Source: CAYWHE01 sp964458125
GTDB taxonomy: Bacteria; Bacteroidota; Bacteroidia; AKYH767-A; OLB10
Length of the DNA stretch: 23,298 bases
Assembly: GCA_964458125.1 (NCBI GenBank)
Contig: CAYWHE010000040.1
Coordinates: forward strand, 1 to 23,298
Direction of reading: 5' to 3'
The position numbers were made by a program, and so were the translations under genes. The notes under the pieces are model-generated. The model saw only the letters and a program-made list of their open reading frames with translations. It did not search any database and had not been told where the DNA came from. Positions 1-6,304 of this stretch are shown one piece after another (positions within the stretch are counted from its first letter, which is position 1; every line of letters starts with the position of its first letter).

Positions 1-125
1 GGTTTAAACAGCGTGTAATCCTTCACTTCCTGGGGAAACAGGTAAACACCGCTGATAGCATCAGGGTCCTTTTTCCGGCAGCCGGCAAAGGAGATGAAAA
101 GCAGGAATAAAAGAAATTTTTTCAT
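1..125 (-). CDS. N-terminal part of a lipoprotein (truncated by window edge)
   Basis: Reading leftward from an ATG at 125 gives an open frame to the window edge, about 41 residues. It begins MKKFLLFLLFISFAGC, a short charged start, a hydrophobic core and a lipobox ending FAGC, so Cys16 is the likely lipidated residue (signal peptidase II). The following segment is RKKDPDAISGVYLFPQEVKD, a polar linker and then the start of a mature domain I do not recognise. The fold and function lie outside the window. The lipobox is clear, so an exported, membrane-anchored protein is well supported. The gene points away from the T9SS gene at 450, so the 126-449 gap is a divergent intergenic region. Confidence 0.7.
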   Translation of the reverse strand, partial: MKKFLLFLLFISFAGCRKKDPDAISGVYLFPQEVKDYTLFK

Positions 126-449
126 ACCGGTTGATAACCTTTCATGTACCGTTGTAATGTAGGGATAATTTCAAGGCTCATCGTATACAGTGTGAATTTT
201 TTTCGCTAGTATTCAATTCGACTTGACTTTTACTTCGGACGTGGCCCTTGTAAAAGTCGTAGTCGAATGAATCCTGGTATTGTATCAAAAAGTTTTCCGG
301 ACAATAATGAAATCTGTCCACATTTTATTTGAATGGATTCGCCGGTTAAAAAGGCTATGCTCGCCAAAATAAAAAGTGAAAAATGACTTGAAATTTTCAA
401 ATTTGCAAAAATCCCTTCAAGTTTTAACCTGATTTTAAACCTGCCCGGC
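126..449. other. Divergent intergenic region, no gene seen
   Basis: This 324-base stretch separates the leftward lipoprotein start from the rightward T9SS gene. It is AT-rich, as expected for a region holding two promoters. The only strong structure is the hairpin at 216-268. A near-match to the Bacteroidota -7 element (CAAATTTG at 398-405, one mismatch to TAnnTTTG) lies about 45 nt before the ATG at 450, but no partner -33 element is convincing. An antisense open frame at 230-610 runs into the T9SS gene and looks like a shadow. Confidence 0.5.
216..268. repeat. Large imperfect inverted repeat (hairpin)
   Basis: The left arm ATTCGACT-T-GACTTTTAC (216-233) pairs with GTAAAAGTC-GT-AGTCGAAT (250-268). 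This gives 8 plus 9 base pairs around a small internal loop, with a 16-nt terminal loop at 234-249. No T-run follows the hairpin on either strand, so it does not look like an intrinsic terminator. It could be a structured transcript, an operator-like palindrome, or a REP-type mobile palindrome; one window cannot separate these. Confidence 0.55.
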
Positions 450-2810
450 ATGAAAAAAAGTCTACAACCATGGATGGAATCTGTTGTTCCCGCAATGTTT
501 TCCGGAATCAAATTTACCTTTTGTAAAACGCTCTTTACCGCAGCATTTATTTTAGTTTCATGCAGCTTGCTGGCGCAAACTTTTCCGCCTCCCGGTTCGT
601 GTACCTCCAAGGACCTGGAGCTTGTCGGAGCTGCTTTACCCGGTGTTGCGCCTTGTAATTCCTGTGTTTCAGGGTCCCAGGTTACCAGAACTCTTTATTT
701 AACAATCAATAATAAAACCGGATCCACCCGGACATCATTTGCATACTGGGGTACATTGGAAGTATATAATGATGACGGAACGCTTGATTCCCTTCATTCT
801 GGTCCATTCTCCGGTTGCGTAGGTCCTATTCCGGCAAATACGACCACTTCTGTCCCGAATACAAGCATAACTTATATCTGTGGTCAGTCCTTAAAACTGA
901 TAAATTTATACCTGGCCTGGACGGATGCCTCACCCAATAGTACCTGTGCCACGCTACTGGGCAGTACTTCCACCATCAATCCCAAATGCGGTACATTGCC
1001 TGAACTGTCCATAAATGCAGGTGTTAATGCGATTGCGGCTGTAACGGATGCAACCTGTACATCAAACGGATCCATTTTGGTTACACCAAACGGAGGAACT
1101 CCACCATACAGTGTGACTATCGGGCCCGTTAATTTTTCAAACGTAACCACATCAGCTGATTTTCCAAACCTGAGTCCGGGTAACTATACGGTCACTGTTA
1201 CTGATGCCAACGGGTGTACGGTTACGAAGGTCCGGACCGTCACGATGGTATCGGTTACCCCGCCTTCACCCGTTAGCGGAGGGGATCAAACCGTTTGTGC
1301 ATTAACTCCGTTACAAACGCTCACTGCAACGGCAACAGGAAGTTCGGTGACCTGGTATGATGCGGCAATCAATGGTAATTTGGTGGCCAGCCCGGTATGG
1401 AATGCAGTAGGAACGGTTACCTATTATGCCCAGTCGGCCGTTGGAACCTGTGTCAGTGCCAGAACACCTGTTTCCCTTACCATCAACCCGACACCGGCTG
1501 TTCCGGTAAGCGGGGGTAATCAGGTGGTATGTGAACTGTCGCCAATTCAAACCCTGACTGCTGCTGCAACCGGCACTTCCGTTACCTGGTATGATGCCTC
1601 CAGCAATGGCAATTTGATCGTAAACCCAATCTTAAGTTCCGTTGGAACGGTAACCTATTATGCTCAGTCAACACTGGGATCCTGTTCAAGTGAAAGAACG
1701 GCCGTAAGTTTAACGATCAATGCCACGCCTGCAGCACCTGTCAGCGGGGGTAATCAGGTACAGTGCGAGCAATCTCCGATACAAACGCTTACAGCGACGG
1801 CTACCGGAGTTTCGGTTTCCTGGTACACGGCTTCCAGCGGAGGAAGCCTGGTGGCAAATCCGGTTTGGAGTGCAGTGGGTTCCAAAACCTATTATGCGCA
1901 GAGCAAACTTGGTACTTGCAAAAGTCTGACGCGGACGCCGGTAAAACTGACAATAAATCCAACTCCGGCACAACCGGTAAGCGGAGGTGATCAGGCGGAA
2001 TGTAAGCAGACTCCTATTCAAACATTGACTGCAACAGCAACAGGCCCGAATGTGACCTGGTATAATGCCTTAACTGGTGGCACCCTGATTGCTAATCCAA
2101 TTTTACATAGTGTTGGTACCAAAGTATTTTATGCGCAGTCAAGACTGGGTTCCTGTAAAAGTTTTGTTCGCACTCCGGTTAGCCTGACTATTCATCCAAA
2201 CCCGGCAAGTCCTGTGGTTTGTATCGTTCAGCCTTCCTTATGCGGACCTGTAACCGGAAGCATCACGTTTATATCGCCTCTTGGTCCCGGATTACTATAC
2301 ACGATCAATGGTGGAAACAGCTGGCAGGCGGGTACCGTATTCGACAATTTAACACCCGGATCCGTAACCGGAATACAGGTAAATGATCAGAACGGTTGTT
2401 TTTCAGGAACCGTTAATTGCGATGCCTCGGATTGTTCACAGACAGCAGGAAGAGTTCATGTCAGTAGTGAGGAAATTACGGGCACGGAAACAAATGCGTC
2501 AAATGAAAGGCCGGGTGCATACGATACAAATTCTTCCATTTTACGGCATGAAGCGCAGGTAAGTGTTTATCCGAATCCGTTTACGGACAAGGTGAAATTT
2601 GAAGTCGTGGTGCCTCAATCCGGAAATGGAACGCTGGAAGTATTTAACCTGTTTGGCCAGCGGGTAAAAACCATTTTTAGCGGTTATTTTCCTTCCGGAA
2701 TAAACAGTTATGAAATGAACCTGGAGAACCTGGATCAATCGAATTTTATTTACCAGCTGACTATGGATAAAAATCAGGTCAAGGGTAAGTTTTCCCGGAT
2801 TAACAGGTAA
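450..2810 (+). CDS. T9SS-secreted protein with SprB-like and four tandem Ig-like domains
   Basis: A 786-residue exported surface or secreted protein, probably adhesive or structural. A signal peptide covers roughly residues 1-43, ending SCSLLAQ. The first ATG gives a long N-region; an in-frame ATG at 495 (MFSGIKF) would give a more ordinary signal peptide and may be the true start. Residues about 195-265 resemble a SprB repeat (GTPPYSVTI, LSPGNYTVTVTDANGC). Residues about 274-587 hold four near-identical 78-79-residue units of the CHU_C-associated Ig-like type, each with PVSGG(D/N)Q, TWY or SWY, TYYAQS or VFYAQS, TPV or TAV, and a Cys pair. A second SprB-like segment follows. The C-terminus from about 704 is a Por-type sorting domain (VSVYPNPF, LEVFNLFGQRV), which in this family is recognised by the T9SS. 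Domain family assignments are from recognition, not search. The ligand is unknown. Confidence 0.88.
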   Translation: MKKSLQPWMESVVPAMFSGIKFTFCKTLFTAAFILVSCSLLAQTFPPPGSCTSKDLELVGAALPGVAPCNSCVSGSQVTRTLYLTINNKTGSTRTSFAYWGTLEVYNDDGTLDSLHSGPFSGCVGPIPANTTTSVPNTSITYICGQSLKLINLYLAWTDASPNSTCATLLGSTSTINPKCGTLPELSINAGVNAIAAVTDATCTSNGSILVTPNGGTPPYSVTIGPVNFSNVTTSADFPNLSPGNYTVTVTDANGCTVTKVRTVTMVSVTPPSPVSGGDQTVCALTPLQTLTATATGSSVTWYDAAINGNLVASPVWNAVGTVTYYAQSAVGTCVSARTPVSLTINPTPAVPVSGGNQVVCELSPIQTLTAAATGTSVTWYDASSNGNLIVNPILSSVGTVTYYAQSTLGSCSSERTAVSLTINATPAAPVSGGNQVQCEQSPIQTLTATATGVSVSWYTASSGGSLVANPVWSAVGSKTYYAQSKLGTCKSLTRTPVKLTINPTPAQPVSGGDQAECKQTPIQTLTATATGPNVTWYNALTGGTLIANPILHSVGTKVFYAQSRLGSCKSFVRTPVSLTIHPNPASPVVCIVQPSLCGPVTGSITFISPLGPGLLYTINGGNSWQAGTVFDNLTPGSVTGIQVNDQNGCFSGTVNCDASDCSQTAGRVHVSSEEITGTETNASNERPGAYDTNSSILRHEAQVSVYPNPFTDKVKFEVVVPQSGNGTLEVFNLFGQRVKTIFSGYFPSGINSYEMNLENLDQSNFIYQLTMDKNQVKGKFSRINR
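1269..2210 (+). repeat. Four tandem 234-237 bp repeats encoding Ig-like domains
   Basis: Successive units begin at the proline codon of PVSGG at 1269, 1503, 1737 and 1974, and the array ends where PVVC begins at 2211. Spacings are 234, 234, 237 and 237 bp; the last two units carry one extra codon (KSLTRTPV and KSFVRTPV in place of SARTPV-like). The units differ at many codons, so this is an old protein-level duplication, not a recent DNA expansion. Confidence 0.85.
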
Positions 2811-2832
2811 AGCAACTTATCACTATTGACAT

Positions 2833-2870
2833 ATACGAGGTTGTTGGCCAAAGGGGGTACAACCTCGTAT
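2833..2870. repeat. Perfect 12-bp inverted repeat after the T9SS gene
   Basis: ATACGAGGTTGT (2833-2844) and ACAACCTCGTAT (2859-2870) are exact reverse complements with a 14-nt loop. The hairpin starts 22 nt after the stop codon of the 450-2810 gene, where a 3' end would be expected. No T-run follows on the + strand and no matching T-run is present on the other side, so it is not a standard intrinsic terminator. It may protect the mRNA 3' end or act as a Rho-like or bidirectional stop. Confidence 0.6.
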
Positions 2871-2914
2871 GATTCCGGAAGACAGGGTTTACATGCGGAG
2901 CCTGCATGAACGGC

Positions 2915-2944
2915 AACAGGCTGAACGTATATGCTCAGCCTGTT
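2915..2944. repeat. Perfect 10-bp inverted repeat
   Basis: AACAGGCTGA (2915-2924) and TCAGCCTGTT (2935-2944) are exact reverse complements with a 10-nt loop. The hairpin directly precedes the candidate structured RNA starting near 2947 and lacks a T-run. It may be part of the same transcript or of a bidirectional termination region between convergent genes. Confidence 0.55.
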
Positions 2945-2946
2945 AT

Positions 2947-3036
2947 ATAGCCCCGATTGCAGCGGTTAGCCCGCACCCTGAAGTTAGCGCCTGCGCTATA
3001 CTGCAGGGGAGGACTATGAGCGGAAAGCGGGACTGC
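2947..3036 (+). ncRNA. Candidate structured RNA element (Flavo-1-like), convergent intergenic
   Basis: The segment begins TAGCCCCGATTGCAGCGG and ends AGCGGAAAGCGGGACTGC, flanks I recall from a common intergenic element of Bacteroidota; Flavo-1 RNA is my best guess for the name, not verified. AGCCCCG (2949-2955) can pair with CGGGACT (3028-3034) with one mismatch. Inside is a long hairpin: CCCTG (2976-2980) with CAGGG (3004-3008), AGT with ACT, and TAGCGC (2985-2990) with GCGCTA (2993-2998). In this class the flanks are conserved and the inner hairpin varies, which fits what is seen. It lies on the same strand as, and downstream of, the T9SS gene. Function is unknown. Confidence 0.45.
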
Positions 3037-3078
3037 TTTTCTTAGGCAACGGATTTTACTGCTTCAAAAAAATAATTT

Positions 3079-3852
3079 TCATATCACCCTGCGGATCAGC
3101 CTCAGGTTATGCGTATATTTTTTTTGTTCGGCATTGTAGATGCCGTGATGATCGATGCTGTCCACGCGAACCCGGCCGGAGGCGTGAATGATTTTGTTGT
3201 TGCCAAGGAGAATGCCCGTATGGATAATTTTACCTTCTTCGTTGTCAAAAAAAGCCAGGTCTCCGGGAACGGTTTCTTCGAGGAGGTTGATAATGCGGCC
3301 CTGTTCGGCCTGCTGGGAGGCATTGCGTTTGAGTTTGTATCCCGACAGTTTATAGGCCATCTGGGTGAGTCCGCTGCAGTCGATGCCAAAGGGGGAACGC
3401 CCCCCCCACAGGTACGGGGCGTTGAGGTACATGTATGCGTTTTCGGCGATGGAGTCGCTGCCTTCCATAGGTAAGGGCATGCGGGCATTGCCTTCGAAGG
3501 TGTATGATTTATTCCCTATTTTGCAGTGTTTGCTGTTAAACCAGGGTAAGAGGCTTCCGATGACGATGGAAAACAGGGTGTTTTCATAAAGCAGGAGCTG
3601 TACCAGGTCATAGGAATAAAAGTTATGCCCGCTGCCCAGGTGATGGTATTCCATCAGGTTGATGGGGCTGCACTGGGCCTGTAAAATCCAGCCTTCGTAG
3701 GCGTCAAAGGAATGTTTGATGCGGCACCACTCCTGCTGTTTTTCTATCACCTCGAAAAATTCACCGAAGAGCAGTTGCGAAACCATTTCACTGCGGTGGG
3801 AGGGTTCGTACCGCATGGGTACCAGACTCTGATCACATATTCCGTGGGTCAT
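3079..3852 (-). CDS. NlpC/P60 (C40) cysteine peptidase with N-terminal SH3-like domains
   Basis: Predicted peptidase of the NlpC/P60 family, likely a gamma-D-glutamyl-L-diamino acid endopeptidase acting on cell-wall peptides. I choose the ATG at 3852 (MTHGICDQ, 257 residues) because the SH3-like start with EPSHRSEMVSQLLFGE follows directly; an upstream ATG at 3912 would add 20 polar residues with no family resemblance. With this start the order is SH3-like region (about 5-120) and then the catalytic domain (about 130-250). Visible catalytic residues are Cys159 in IDCSGL, His211 in HTGILLG and His223 in IIHASG, with the expected spacing. No signal peptide or membrane segment is visible, which suggests a cytoplasmic, YkfC-like recycling enzyme. 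It is last in a leftward cluster after nth, 78 nt downstream of it. Confidence 0.88.
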   Translation of the reverse strand: MTHGICDQSLVPMRYEPSHRSEMVSQLLFGEFFEVIEKQQEWCRIKHSFDAYEGWILQAQCSPINLMEYHHLGSGHNFYSYDLVQLLLYENTLFSIVIGSLLPWFNSKHCKIGNKSYTFEGNARMPLPMEGSDSIAENAYMYLNAPYLWGGRSPFGIDCSGLTQMAYKLSGYKLKRNASQQAEQGRIINLLEETVPGDLAFFDNEEGKIIHTGILLGNNKIIHASGRVRVDSIDHHGIYNAEQKKYTHNLRLIRRVI

Positions 3853-3930
3853 GAAGTTGTCGTTTTCGGAAGGATCATGGGTGGCCGTCAACGGTTCATG
3901 AGCCGGTTGCAAATATCTGTTTTAATTGCA

Positions 3931-4578
3931 TTACTTGATACGGTGAAGGCGGTTAAAGTAAAGGCAGTACCGGTTGATGCCGCATTCATGGCATTTGGGA
4001 GAACGTGCCAGGCAAACATAGCGGCCGTGCAGGATCAGCCAGTGGTGGGCCATGGGAATGAGGGTGGGGGGAATATGACGGACCAGTTGTTTTTCGGCCG
4101 CTTCCGGGTTGCGTGCGGCGGTGGTGAGACCGATGCGGGCCGAAACGCGGAAAACGTGGGTGTCAACCGCCATGGCCGGTTTGTTATAAACCACCGAAGC
4201 GATGACGTTGGCCGTTTTACGCCCCACACCGGGAAGTTTCTGCAACTCGTTTACATCGGAAGGCACCTGGCCTTTAAAATCTTTTACGAGCATGGCCGCC
4301 ATGCCGCAGAGGTGTTTGGCTTTGTTGTTCGGGTAACTCACACTTTTGATGAGGGGAAATACTTCTTCAGGATTGGCTGAGGCCAATATGCCGGCCGTGG
4401 GAAACGCCCGGAAGAAAGCCGGGGTGACCATGTTGACGCGCTTATCGGTACACTGGGCTGAGAGGATGACGGCCACCAGCAGTTCATAGGGATTGCGGTA
4501 ATGCAACTCAGTTTCCGCCTCCGGCATGTGTTTGCTGAAGTAGTCCATGATGGCGCTGTAACGTTCTTTTTTCGTCAT
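3931..4578 (-). CDS. nth: Endonuclease III
   Basis: DNA glycosylase/AP lyase of base excision repair that removes oxidised pyrimidines in the cytoplasm. The 215 residues match the usual family size. The helix-hairpin-helix motif is LPGVGRKTANV (115-125), with Lys121 as the catalytic nucleophile; Asp139 in the following AVDTHVFR is the conserved acid. The C-terminus has the iron-sulfur pattern C-X6-C-X2-C-X5-C at Cys189, 196, 199 and 205, so a [4Fe-4S] cluster is expected. The N-terminal part carries LSAQCTDKRVN, also typical. All key residues are present. It sits 57 nt downstream of rsmE on the same strand and is probably cotranscribed with it. Confidence 0.97.
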   Translation of the reverse strand: MTKKERYSAIMDYFSKHMPEAETELHYRNPYELLVAVILSAQCTDKRVNMVTPAFFRAFPTAGILASANPEEVFPLIKSVSYPNNKAKHLCGMAAMLVKDFKGQVPSDVNELQKLPGVGRKTANVIASVVYNKPAMAVDTHVFRVSARIGLTTAARNPEAAEKQLVRHIPPTLIPMAHHWLILHGRYVCLARSPKCHECGINRYCLYFNRLHRIK

Positions 4579-4635
4579 GATTTAAGCGGTACCCCGTCTG
4601 GTTTTTCAGGAATCTGCATAGGCTGCTCAAGGCGC

Positions 4636-5334
4636 TTAACTGTTTAAAATCTCAACCAGGGCCGAAACGAATACCCCGGCTGTTTCCGTTCGCAACCGGT
4701 TCGGGCCCAGGCCGGCCGGCAGAAATCCATGCGAAATGGCATGGCGTAGTTCCTCCGGGTCGAAGTCGCCTTCGGGCCCGATCACCACCAGGACGGGTTG
4801 CCCGGTGAGGAGCAGGTTTTTAAGGTGAGTTCCTTTACCGGAAACTGCGTTGGCGATGAATTTATTCGGTTCCTTCCGGTTTTTCAGGAAATCCAGCACG
4901 GCCACGGGTTCATGCAGCCGGGGTAGCCAGGTTCGCCGGGATTGTTTCATGGCTGACACGAGAATTTTTTGAAGCCTGTCGGTTTTCAGTTCCCGGCGTT
5001 CAGCATGCCGGCATATAACAGGCGTGATTTCACTTATCCCTATTTCGGTCGCTTTTTCCAGGAACCATTCCATGCGTTCCATTTGTTTGGTAGGTGCGAT
5101 GGCGATATGCAGGGTATGTTGTCTGGGTTCCTGGTCCGTCATGCGCTCGAGTATCTGTACCTGGCAGGCCTGGGAACTGGAATCGGTGACCATTGCCTTG
5201 CATAACAGGCCCCGGCCATCGGTGACATGCAGGTAATCACCCGGCTTCAGTCTCAGTACGCTGATATGACGCGATTCTTCGGTTGAAAAATTCAGCAGTT
5301 CCTGGATGGGGCCGGGGTGGTAAAACAGGTGCAT
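4636..5334 (-). CDS. rsmE: 16S rRNA (uracil-1498-N3)-methyltransferase
   Basis: SAM-dependent methyltransferase that modifies U1498 of 16S rRNA in the small ribosomal subunit. The protein is 232 residues, normal for RsmE. The N-terminal PUA-like half contains HISVLRLKPGDYLHVTDGRG. The SPOUT half shows EKATEIGISEITPVICRHAE, the cofactor-site motif VLVVIGPEGDFDPEE and the C-terminal LGPNRLRTETAG, all characteristic. The ATG at 5334 puts the conserved MHLFYHP start in place. It is the first gene of the leftward rsmE-nth-NlpC cluster and is divergent from the small lipoprotein at 5497. No clear -7 element was found on the minus strand upstream. Confidence 0.96.
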   Translation of the reverse strand: MHLFYHPGPIQELLNFSTEESRHISVLRLKPGDYLHVTDGRGLLCKAMVTDSSSQACQVQILERMTDQEPRQHTLHIAIAPTKQMERMEWFLEKATEIGISEITPVICRHAERRELKTDRLQKILVSAMKQSRRTWLPRLHEPVAVLDFLKNRKEPNKFIANAVSGKGTHLKNLLLTGQPVLVVIGPEGDFDPEELRHAISHGFLPAGLGPNRLRTETAGVFVSALVEILNS

Positions 5335-5496
5335 GGGCTCAGGAAGTCGCTAATGAAAGGGGTTTGGGATTATATACTCCCGGCGGCCGCTTCCGGTAAG
5401 AGGTTAAATAATTATAAACATTCTTCCGTTATTCAGGAATATTTTGTTATTTCGCCTGAAATATAGAAACTCTCCTAAAAATTCCGTTACCCGCAC

Positions 5497-5625
5497 ATGA
5501 AAAAAATAAAATTCGTATTGCTTCTCGTAGCCTGTGCCAGTCTTGTAACATCCTGCAAGACCCGTGAAAAATGCCCTGCTTACGGTAAGGCTCAACCCGT
5601 TAAAACCACCCGGCTTCCATCCTGA
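5497..5625 (+). CDS. Small lipoprotein, 42 residues
   Basis: A short open frame with all features of a small exported lipoprotein. It begins MKKIKFVLLLVACASLVTSC: two lysines, a hydrophobic core and a lipobox LVTSC, making Cys20 the likely lipidated residue. The mature part is only about 23 residues, starting CKTREKCPAYG. The CPAYG segment recurs, as I recall, in tiny lipoproteins found throughout Bacteroidota. It has no partner gene: rsmE is divergent, and a strong terminator at 5660-5688 lies 34 nt after the stop. So it is a single-gene unit. Function unknown; its size rules out an enzyme. Confidence 0.75.
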   Translation: MKKIKFVLLLVACASLVTSCKTREKCPAYGKAQPVKTTRLPS

Positions 5626-5659
5626 TCAGGACCCGCTGAAAACATAATCAATTTCGTGT

Positions 5660-5688
5660 CCGGTACCCTAGCAGGTACCGGTTTTTTT
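5660..5688 (+). terminator. Intrinsic terminator of the small lipoprotein gene
   Basis: CCGGTACC (5660-5667) pairs exactly with GGTACCGG (5674-5681) around a 6-nt loop, followed by seven T residues (5682-5688). It sits 34 nt after the stop codon at 5625. Confidence 0.88.
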
Positions 5689-6206
5689 ATGCCCGGCTGT
5701 TCCATCCGGTGAAAAAATGTGCATGCAGGAATGTCTTCCCGGGTTCGGATAAACCCGCTTTGAATGGGTTGAATTGGAGGATATCCAGGCAAAGTCAGCA
5801 GGAAAAGGGTGCCGTTTAAGAAATACAGGCTGGTGTGCTGTGTCTGAACTGGAAATCATCCTGTACGTCCCAATCCTGATCTTCGGTTTTATTGTATTTC
5901 GCGCCATGGACGTAAATTCCCAGATCGCTTCGGATACCCTCTATGGTATTTTCCTTGGGGTGATCCGCTCTTTGACCGTTTTATTCCGGGTAGTCCCGAA
6001 TTATTCCGGGGACCAAAAAGCAATGAACGCCGCCACGAAGCATGGGGATGTCAGCAGGAAGAGTGAACAAACCTCTGCAAACAACCTGGAATCGCTCTGA
6101 TTTTTTTCAATCGCCGCAGGCAACCTGGAATCCTCCCTGAAAGGCTAAAAATATAAAAGGTAATGAATTTATTTCATGAATCCTTCAATTCATTGACATT
6201 ATAGAC
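5689..6206. other. Mostly non-coding stretch between terminator and promoter
   Basis: This stretch of about 500 bases holds one doubtful rightward ORF (see 5840-6100) and overlapping leftward frames that look like shadows. A 12-bp direct repeat, CAACCTGGAATC, occurs at 6082-6093 and 6121-6132. No RNA gene or mobile element was recognised. The last part is AT-rich leading to the promoter at 6207. Confidence 0.4.
5840..6100 (+). CDS. Doubtful small membrane protein ORF
   Basis: A GTG at 5840 opens an 86-residue frame beginning VSELEIILYVPILIFGFIVF, which could be one membrane segment. A second weakly hydrophobic stretch follows (LYGIFLGVIRSLTVLF), then a polar tail rich in Ser, Asn and Lys. 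The frame stays open upstream to a TTG at 5774 and an ATG exists at 5906, so no start stands out. I recognise no family, and it has no obvious promoter after the terminator at 5660-5688. It may be a chance frame. Confidence 0.22.
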   Translation: MSELEIILYVPILIFGFIVFRAMDVNSQIASDTLYGIFLGVIRSLTVLFRVVPNYSGDQKAMNAATKHGDVSRKSEQTSANNLESL

Positions 6207-6214
6207 TATTTTTG
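6207..6214 (+). promoter_or_regulatory. Bacteroidota-type -7 promoter element
   Basis: TATTTTTG matches TAnnTTTG exactly. It lies in an AT-rich region, and a start of transcription near 6222 would leave a leader of about 80 nt before the ATG at 6305. A TTGACA at 6193-6198 lies upstream but too close to be the usual -33 partner. Confidence 0.5.
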
Positions 6215-6304
6215 CTTTTTGAATACGTAAGAAATTATAAATTTATGTTTGAGGGGTTCGGGATAACGCTGTTATTTTGCTTCATCATATTAAACTAAAA
6301 TCAA

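Noticed and set aside
230..610. Leftward 126-residue open frame overlapping the T9SS gene start
   Set aside because: It overlaps a clearly coding signal peptide region on the other strand, has no recognisable domain, and its own sequence looks like reverse complement of the hairpin and gene start.
1710..2021. Additional frames on both strands inside the Ig-like repeat array
   Set aside because: They repeat with the 234-bp period of the real gene and show no domain of their own, so they are shadows.
3712..4380. Rightward 222-residue frame across nth and the NlpC gene
   Set aside because: It is antisense to two genes with complete catalytic motifs and has no domain of its own.
6082..6132. 12-bp direct repeat CAACCTGGAATC, 39 bp apart
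   Set aside because: Only two short copies; no flanking structure suggesting a mobile element or CRISPR.
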